NCBI GenBank assembly: GCA_904066235.2
Contig: CAJFCV020000006.1
Span: 10,044,001-10,108,000, forward strand
Length of the DNA stretch: 64,000 bases
Direction of reading: 5' to 3'
From: Bursaphelenchus xylophilus
Lineage: Eukaryota > Nematoda > Chromadorea > Rhabditida > Aphelenchoididae
This document shows positions 53,519 to 61,300 of the stretch, one piece after another (the first letter of the stretch is position 1; each line of letters begins with the position of its first letter). Both the position numbers and the translations under genes were made by a program. The notes under the pieces were generated by a model. It ran no database searches, was not told the DNA's origin, and saw nothing but the letters and a program-made list of their open reading frames with translations.

Positions 53519-56500
53519 ATGGTCTTGTGTGAAGCCGGCCTAACAGATGCTTCAAGCCCATGTCCTCGCTCCGTCACCTCTCTCGAGGACCCTCAGATCC
53601 ATGTGGTCGAGTCCGGAGACGCGGACTCGATGCCGGGCATTCGTCTGCTCACCAAATGTAAACCAATATCAACTCCGGAATGCGAGGATATCGCCAAACT
53701 TCCGTTGACTCCGATCCGCCCAGTCCGTCAACAGCCCGTCTTCTTCACACCGGTCCGACAGCCGAAGCGGCGATCGTTGGTGGGCCGCGTTTTGACGAGG
53801 ATTTTCAATTGCACTCAGCCGCAGAAGGTGAAGGAGAGGTTCGAAGAGACGGCTCCCACCAAAAAACATCGGGATTCACTGGTTCTGAATGGTGTTCAAG
53901 ACAAACGAAAGGGCTCGAAGGTGCTTTTTGCTTGGTTTTTGTTGAGTTTGCTTTTGTTTTTGGCTTGCTGTGCTTTGGTGATGGTTGATATCTAAAATAA
54001 GGTGGAACGGAGTAAAATAAGAGGTTTTTTGTGGAAATTTTGTTTTAAATAGTTGAATTAGGATGTATTATTGATTGTAAAAGAGAATTTTATATAGTTT
54101 AGGTTGATTGTCACTTGAAAAATATTGTTTTAGTTCAGCTACTTTATTTTAGGCAAATTTTGATATTTTTTAGTCAATTTTGAGTGGAAATGGCTGATCA
54201 ATGTTGTATCTTCACGTGTAGTTGTGAAGGTATGTAGTCAGCCAGATGTAGGGTAACAAATATAGAGAGGTTTATTACAGAATAATAATAACAAAACGTA
54301 GCGTAACACCAAACATTCACTGAATAATATGTAACAACTGAGCTCCCTTTTCTTCTAGGCTTCGAGAAGCTTCGAATGAAACGGAATGCCAATAACGTAG
54401 TCGCAGGTTTCGTCTCGGGACTCAACATCTCCCTTTGTGAAGAAGGATCAGCGCTTGGATCGGTAGGTGGAGAGTTGACTGTAGTCCGGTAGCTTCTTGG
54501 CATTTTGGCTTGGGTTCTACTCGACGGGCTAGTGGATTGCGGTCTTCAGGTCCGTTGGATCGGTTCGGAACCGGAAAATAGGCGAATAGATTAGAAGAGG
54601 AACTTGCCGGGGGTGTACTATTCACTTCTTCCACCATCTCATCGTACTCGTAGTCTTCGTGTACTCGTTTCCGTAGTTGAATGAGTTTCCCAGTGACTTG
54701 TTTTCCAGTAACAAGTTGTATCGCGACCATCTCTCCCTTTGTAAAGGAATGAGGTCTGGCTCCATGAATGGGTTTGGAATGTTCTTTCCTGACCTTCAGG
54801 GATCCATTGAATGAGTTATGGCCAACTGATGTATCCGTGACTGAGTTTTCTGAACATGGACATGGATCAGGGTCCTTGAAAGGGGAATTCTTGGGAAGCT
54901 CTTTGATTCTCTGAGGAATCTGGGATTGCATGATCTGTAGATCATGGCCAATTGAAAGCGACAATTGTACTTTGTCGTCCAGGAGATCTGTGTAGCATCT
55001 TCTGATTGAATTGAACTGAGAAGGACCTGTGTAACATCTTCCTTCTTTTGAATTGAAACGTAAAGGATCTGTGTAGCATCTTCCTTTACTTGAATTGAAC
55101 GTGCACTTGAACGTCGGGATCTGTGTATCATCTTCCCGCATTTGAATTGAATGTGTACCTTGCCCCATTTCTTCTTTGAAATTCTCCGTGTATTGAGAAA
55201 CCATCGTCTGAGCGTAGTATTCGACGACGTTGATGTTGGCCTTGCCTTTGTTAAAGCTTCCTTCGATTGAGTTCTTTAGGCATTCATGTGCACGTGGGCC
55301 GTTACATCTGTAGCACTTCCGTGTATTGGAAGAGTTTGAAGAAAGGGGGAGTGAATGGGTGTGCTCTGGCTGACTGTGGTACTTCTTCAGCTCGTTGACT
55401 TCAGATGAGACTGTAGGTTCATGTGAATTTCCCAGGTTCACGTCTTCCATTCTGATGTCAAGTGGAATATAATTTTTGACAGAAGGAGTCAAAATTATCC
55501 TTGAAATGGGTGTACGAGGAGTGTAGGGGTGTGGGAATTCTGTTTTCCGCGAGGAAGATTCAGAATCTAAAGGCGAGAACAAAAAATTCGAAGAGTACCT
55601 GGTTCGAAGTTGCAGTAGAAGGTGGACAGCTGAACTGCTTCTGTAGAAGTGCTCTTGATCTGATTCCACGTCGTAATCTTCTTCTGCTCGTGTTGACTGC
55701 GCCAATTGTTGTTGGAAATCAATTGGGCTCTGCCCGCACAGGTTCGAATCCTGTCGACTGCGCCAATTGTTGTATCTTCACGTGTAGTTGTGAAGGTATG
55801 TAGTCAGCCAGATGTAGGGTAACAAATATAGAGAGGTTTATTACAGAATAATAATAACAAAACGTAGCGTAACACCAAACATTCACTGAATAATATGTAA
55901 CAACTGAGCTCCCTTTTCTTCTAGGCTTCGAGAAGCTTCGAATGAAACGGAATGCCAATAACGTAGTCGCAGGTTTCGTCTCGGGACTCAACAATCAATA
56001 GCTGCTAAGTGAGGGAAATGAAGTCTTCATGATTATTAGATGGATTTAATTTATTTTTCGAAAGTTTAAAACAGAGTTTTTAAAAAATTTTTAAAGATTT
56101 TCCAAATTTTTACAGCTGAATCGATTTTAACTCGATTTTCGTTTCAGACCAGTGATGATTTGGACAGCATTGTGAGCCAGGACGAATTCACGATCCCTCC
56201 ATCACACAATGCCACCTATTTCCGGGCTGGAGTTTCGCCTCGCCCCAATTCTTCGAATCCGGAGCCTCACCCTGTTTTTGCCGAATCCGACGCTGAACAA
56301 CCTCGACACTCACTTCCGATGACCTCATCCAAACCCTCGATCCAATCACAACCCGTTTTCAAGGACTCCGAGCCAAAGAGCTTGGCCAATTCGGCCGAAC
56401 GGCCCAATCACAGTTCCGCCGTTCAATCGACCAGCCAGTTTGCGCACAGCGATGGGAAACAGCTTGCGGAGGAGCGCCCTTCTCCAAAGAGTGATCGCAA

Positions 56501-56837
56501 TCCGGTTCAGTCGCCGTTGCCACCTCAAGAACGGCCAACGACCCTTTCTTTACCGAAAAGTAATGGAAGTATAAGGTCGAATGGATCGCCTGGAACAACG
56601 CCGATTGCAAAAGCCGCCCAATGCAAGCAGGACGCGTTGAAAGATGCCTCAGGAATGATGGAAGTTCATCGGATGTTGCAAAAATTCAATGCGAAACGAT
56701 TCAATGAGAGCAAGGATAAGGTGGAGCCTGGAAGTGAATATGAGGGTTGGTTTGACTATTTTTTGAGTGGATTTTTTTGGTGTTTAGTGGTACTTGACCA
56801 ACCATTGCGATATGCTTTTCGATTTATAGTGTTTTGA
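53519..56837 (+). CDS. Unrecognised two-exon gene interrupted by an intronic LTR element
   Basis: Exon 1 is 53519-53920 (134 codons), ending at TCGAAG|GTGCTT. Exon 2 is 56148-56837, after GTTTCAG. The join is in phase and gives 363 residues. The N-terminal part is Pro/Arg-rich (PLTPIRPVRQQPVFFTPVRQ) and followed by a basic stretch (VRQPKRRSLVGRVLTRIF). The exon 2 part is Ser/Pro/Asn-rich and disordered, with a helix-prone end (ASGMMEVHRMLQKFNAKRF). No domain is recognised. Two uncertainties remain. Reading through the donor adds a hydrophobic tail (VLFAWFLLSLLLFLACCALV) ending at TAA, which would make a 159-residue tail-anchored form. The end of exon 2 (after EYEG) becomes Phe-rich, so a donor at GAGG|GTTGGT leading to further exons is possible. 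Confidence 0.65.
54202..54427 (-). repeat. LTR (3' LTR in element orientation)
   Basis: 226 bases, TG...CA ends. It contains GAATGAAACGGAATGCCAAT, which resembles the GAAACGGAATGCC words dispersed elsewhere in the window. Confidence 0.92.
54422..55450 (-). CDS. Open frame of the intronic LTR element (gag-like guess)
   Basis: The frame is open from the primer-site region (55705) to a TGA inside the 3' LTR. The first ATG in it is at 55450, giving 342 residues. It includes CYRCNGPRAHEC, which resembles part of a zinc knuckle (two Cys pairs and a His in reach of each other) but not a full CCHC motif. Three tandem copies of a GRCYTDPLRFNSK-type unit follow, then a Lys-rich FTKGEMVAIQLVTGKQVTGK stretch. 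No protease, reverse transcriptase or integrase motif is present. A nucleic-acid-binding gag remnant is plausible but unproven. Confidence 0.5.
   Translation of the reverse strand: MEDVNLGNSHEPTVSSEVNELKKYHSQPEHTHSLPLSSNSSNTRKCYRCNGPRAHECLKNSIEGSFNKGKANINVVEYYAQTMVSQYTENFKEEMGQGTHSIQMREDDTQIPTFKCTFNSSKGRCYTDPLRFNSKEGRCYTGPSQFNSIRRCYTDLLDDKVQLSLSIGHDLQIMQSQIPQRIKELPKNSPFKDPDPCPCSENSVTDTSVGHNSFNGSLKVRKEHSKPIHGARPHSFTKGEMVAIQLVTGKQVTGKLIQLRKRVHEDYEYDEMVEEVNSTPPASSSSNLFAYFPVPNRSNGPEDRNPLARRVEPKPKCQEATGLQSTLHLPIQALILLHKGRC
55695..55773 (-). other. Primer-binding site with an inserted 50-base copy of a tRNA-Ser 3' half
   Basis: On the plus strand, 55715-55764 reads as the 3' half of a class II tRNA. 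It has a tail of the anticodon arm (GAAATCAATT), a variable arm GGGC-TCT-GCCC, a perfect T arm (ACAGG TTCGAAT CCTGT), acceptor strand CGACTGC, discriminator G and CCA. The CCA end is not encoded in eukaryotic tRNA genes, so it was copied from a mature tRNA. The 18-base word GACTGCGCCAATTGTTGT flanks it on both sides (55695-55712 and 55756-55773). Confidence 0.85.
55768..55993 (-). repeat. LTR (5' LTR in element orientation)
   Basis: 226 bases, no difference from the other LTR seen by eye. It is followed on its internal side by AT and the primer-binding site. Confidence 0.92.
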
Positions 56838-58074
56838 AAGGATTTGCGAAAGTGAAAACGGGGTTTTCCATTTTATACGATGAAAGGTGTCTGAAAATGA
56901 AAAAATTTAAAAGCTCAATAATGCACCATACGTATTTTAAAATTACAATAGCTTTTGTTGCAAATAATTTATGCTAAAAATATATTTTTTATTGATTTTG
57001 CTTGAAGTTTCGATAAAAAGTCTGGGCGCAGCTCGCCGACTCGGAAACTTTAAATATGACGTATGACTTAATAAAGCAGGTGCAAAATTACATTTGGAAC
57101 AAATTGTAGAAGCGAGTTTAACTCATTTTACATCTCGGGGTGTCCATTTTCGACAAAACTCTAGGGCGCAGGTCGCCAAAACAGAACCTCAAATAGCCAA
57201 TGTAGGATTCCAAAAATACGTTTTATTACATCTCTTGCTGCCTTTAGAATCTCTAATTTATCTAATCAGAGACAAAAACCTCCACTTTTTTCCCTCTGGC
57301 CAACCATTTCTGACAAATCCGAGGGCGCAGCTCGCCTACAAAAGCCCAAATATCAAGTATGAGATCCCGAAATAAGAAGATTACTCGCCTATGCAAATTT
57401 GCGAAAGGGTTTATTCTAATCTCATATGCGCCTCCTATTCAAATATCGCCGAAATTCGATCTCCGACTCGACTCACTCAAAATTTTTTTTGAAACTTTCG
57501 CTCGGCGCCCTCTCTCTGATATACCTGCAATGAGATCTTATGGATGATATCGCACGCGGAGATCTAGACGCATAAGCTTTCCATTTCTCTTGATTTTTGG
57601 GGATTTTATGATGTTGGCAAGGCTTGAAGGGGGAAATTTAGAGGATATTTGGGATTTTGATATGATTCTTGGGGATTTTTGTGTTTATTTGGGATAATGA
57701 AGGGTTTAGAAAGAAAGAATACTTGACTTTAGGGATATTGAAGTTATTAAATCTCATTTTTAAGATAAAAATTTGTGATTTTTGCCTAAAATTTGTTGTT
57801 TTTGGGTAAATTTTGGATTAAAACCGATGATTTTACTTTTTTTTGATAAACTTATTATTTTAATATATCATATGTGCTGTTATTTGTCGTATTTTAAAAT
57901 GAAATCCAACTTTAAGCATCAAAAATTTGAGAAATTTTCAAATTTTTGTCTAGTGTAATATAATTTTTTTTGTAATTTTTATGCATAATCTTTGTGTAAC
58001 AGTGGGATTTATGGGTAAAATACGACAGATGCTTTTGTAGGAAAATTTTTTTATTTCCTATAGACTCAATATTC
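56838..58074. other. Region after the two-exon gene, with AGGGCGCAGCTCGCC repeats
   Basis: The word AGGGCGCAGCTCGCC or a near copy occurs at 57023, 57163 and 57322, each preceded by a TTTC-GACAAAA-like stretch: a diverged ~150 bp tandem repeat. A related word is in intron 4 of the Lys-rich gene (16966), where it again lies close to a CGTATAAAATG word, as at 56869-56879 here (inverted). No firm exon was found. Confidence 0.45.
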
Positions 58075-58310
58075 GTTTTAAACCGGCGGTTTTTTGATGT
58101 TGTAGTAGATGGCATTGAGCCGCTGTCGGCGGCTGGTCTTTTTAATAGCGACTCTCTCCTTTTTCGCTCCATGAATAGAGTCAAGAGGTTCTCGGTTACG
58201 TCGATGACCTTAAGCGTCGACTGAATTGGGTCGATTTTTCGTTTGTTTGGTTTTGAATTTTTGGGGGATTTTTTGAAATAAATTAATTTTGTTTGTGTTA
58301 AAATAGGCAA
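57912..58310 (-). CDS. Possible minus-strand exon
   Basis: The part from about 58245 to 58075 reads like protein (IDPIQSTLKVIDVTENLLTL, then MERKRRESLLKRPAADSG, then TTTSKNRRF). The frame has no ATG at its left limit (first ATG at 58172) and no convincing acceptor. Beyond NRRFKTNIES it turns into low-complexity sequence, so the true exon, if any, probably ends near 58070. No family is recognised. Confidence 0.3.
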   Translation of the reverse strand: MPILTQTKLIYFKKSPKNSKPNKRKIDPIQSTLKVIDVTENLLTLFMERKRRESLLKRPAADSGSMPSTTTSKNRRFKTNIESIGNKKIFLQKHLSYFTHKSHCYTKIMHKNYKKNYITLDKNLKISQIFDA

Positions 58311-61300
58311 AGAAGTGTTGGACGTATTTTACAAGTGTATATCCATATCTGGACTTGATGGAAACTAAAATTTTTGAGCAAATTTTAAGAAAAACGAAAT
58401 TTTTATATTGTACTTGATATTTTTGAAAAAATTTTGGTCAAGATTTTATTTACTAGAGGAATTTTATTTTCTGAGAACTTTAAGACACTTGATGCCTCTA
58501 TAACTACGATAAAAATACCTAAAATACGGGGTTTTACCCAAAGAATCGTCGATTTTTGTATTAAAATAGGTTTTTTGATCTTTTTTTGTTGAAAAATGAT
58601 GAGAACGTTATTTAAAAACCCCGGAAAAGGTAGTGTAAGGCTTTTTATAGCATAAAAAGACGTTGTAACGCCTCAATTACACCCCATATTGAGCTGGCGA
58701 TATTATCCTTGGATCTATCTCCCAAAAGTTAATTGAAGCCATCCCTTCCGCCGGAGGTTTGACCCACTTCCAGCACAATGATTTACTCTATTCCCAAATA
58801 ACAGCATTTCCCTCGTTCCGAAATTACAGCCTTTTGGTGTCGTAAGGGATGGGCGGAATGGATTTATTGCATCCGAAACCTCTAATCTAATATAAGGAGG
58901 TTAAAATATGGGTTGGAGTGGGGGTTTGGAGATGATGGGAAAGGAATGGAGAGGAAGTAAGAGTTGTAAAGTAATTTGGAAGCTAAATGAAGATTAGTTT
59001 TGGGGGTTTTAGCCATTGTTTACTAAATTTTGTCATGGATAATATAAAAGAATGGCGTAGAAACATGTAGGAGAGATCAAAATGGATTAGAGATGACTTG
59101 AAATGGTCTGTAAATTAGTCTGGAAGGTGTTTAGGGCTATTCAGACACTTGAAACGGAATGCCAAGATTGGCGGGAAATTCAAATTTTTGAAAATTAAAC
59201 TCAAGTTTTGATTGCAGATTGTCATTTTTCGATTACTGCGACCTAAATAACTTTGAAAATAACTAAATGATTGTTTTTTAACCAAAAATATCAATTTTTA
59301 TCATGGATAATATAAAAAATCAAGATTTTTTTTTCTAAAACAATATTTTTATCTAGAATTTGATGTCATGATGCCTTTCATATTCAATTTTACGTCGAAT
59401 TTCGTCCCTTGTTTTTCATAGTTTTTGGTTTTCGACCCCATTTGAAAGGTCAACTTGATTTGGAACACATTAAAAACATTTGAAAACTTGACTTTTTATT
59501 CGGAATTCCGCGCGAAAATATGCGAAACGCGATGGATGGTAGTCGGAAGGAAATGAAGGTAGTTTTTGGAAGACGACTCGAATTTCGAGGTTCTAACGGG
59601 TTTTTGGAAGGAATTTGAAAGAAAAAATAAGTTTGTGAGAAATTTATGGTGTCAGAGATGTTTTACTCGTTGAATTTGTGGATTAAATAGATTCTAATGG
59701 CTTTAGAATTGCATTGCGAAGTTGGACTTTGTGGCTGGGTGTCAAAAATTTGACTTTTGGACATTAATTTATGTTATACTAGGTATCAGATGATAAAAGA
59801 TAAAATTTTGGTGGTTTGTGGAATAAATTTTGATAGAGTGAGTTTTCAAGGGCTGTAATAAGGTGTGTGGATAATGTAGAGTTAAAAATGACACCTATTA
59901 TAACTGATTTATTTTATGAAATGGACAAAAAAATAAAAGATTCCTCTCAAAAATTTGATTAGTTTTAGTTGAACTAGTCCAAAAGCTCTATTTTTGCCGT
60001 TGACCTTAATGCAGAGCCAGCAATGTGTCTAACATGGATTACGTCATAAATCGTAAGCGATTGCCCTTGCGTCGGGGCGATCGCAAAACTTTTACGATTC
60101 CGACACTCATTCTGGCTGATTAATGGCTATATTTCCACCTCAAGGACAATAGCCGACTGACGTAAAGGCTCTTAAAACATACTTTCCAACTGTTTTATGG
60201 ACCACAAAAGGTTTTCGGTTTAGATGTAGCGATTTTGAGATTTTGGGGATTGTTTTTTGTCATGGATAATATAAAAAAATCCGATTTTTTGACGAAAATG
60301 TAAGTTTCAAGACGTTGTAAAATACGAGTCGGTGTGATATTGGTATTTTATAGGGGTTTGAGGCATTTTCAACACTTGAAACATAATGCCAAAAATTGTG
60401 GGAAAATTTAATTTTGAATTTTTTGAGCCGAAAGTTTGTTAGAATATACGTGAGCTGTCTGCAGATAGGTGAAAATGTAGTTTTAGTGCCGTAAAAATCC
60501 TTTTACGTCTTTAAAAAAGTAGCTTTCCTTGAAAGTTTTGAAAAAATCGCTGATAAAAGTACAAAAAAGGCCAAAAAGTCATCAAAAACTGCAAATATCT
60601 ACGTAATTGGAACCTCATTACTCTTTTTAATGACTTGAAAATTACGTGAGAGCGGATTATAAAATTAATTTCAAGACGATAATAAAATGGAGGCGTCCGG
60701 TTGGGAGATGGCGATAAGGTGTAGCCATGATGAATGGCGTAGGTTTTGAGAGAGTTTCGGTAGATTGAGGGCTTATAGTCTGTTTGTCTTGCAAATTGAC
60801 AATATAAACCCTAGATGGGGGTTTGATTAGTTTTAGGGCAGTTGAAGAGAGATGGGATATTATACTAGATATTTTTTTGAGTTTTTTTGAATGTTAGAGG
60901 AGACAAATTTGAGTGGAATTAGCAGAGTAGCCATTTTTACAGTATTGTTTAGCTTTATTTTGAGCTCAAAGTATTTTTGTGAAGGTAAAATATGTCAGTT
61001 TTCAAACATTTTGGTTATTTTTGGTCATTATTTGGCATTTTCAATTGAAAGCCTTGTGTTTTGTGGACATTTAGTCAGTCATGGTTTAGGAAGGCGTATT
61101 TTAAAAATCATTTAAGCCGTTGCGAACACTTTGTTTCACAAATTTTACCTTGGTTTGGCACGATTCTAAAAAAATCAATATTATACTTGATTTTTTTGGT
61201 AATTTTCTCGGATTTTTTGATTGTTTTCCTTTGATATCTGGCTAAATTAGTTTATATGTGCCTCTGTTAGAGTCTGCTGGGTAGCTGGGATATGTTGAGC

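Larger units (their letters stand above)
54202..55993 (-). mobile_element. Young non-autonomous LTR retrotransposon in an intron, antisense to the host gene
   Basis: Two 226-base LTRs that look identical by eye (54202-54427 and 55768-55993) enclose 1,340 bases. The flanks carry the 5-base target duplication ATCAA (54197-54201 and 55994-55998). In element orientation each LTR begins TGTTGAG and ends ATACAACA. The polypurine tract AAAGGGAGA directly precedes the 3' LTR (54428-54436). A primer site TGGCGCAGTCGACAGGAT follows the 5' LTR after two bases. The interior encodes one open frame without reverse transcriptase or integrase, so movement must rely on another element's enzymes. AATAAA in the LTR (minus strand, near 54276) could give its poly(A) site. 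Confidence 0.92.

Noticed and set aside
55715..55764. A fourth tRNA gene (Ser)
   Set aside because: Only the 3' half is present with an encoded CCA, next to an LTR; it is a reverse-transcribed primer copy.
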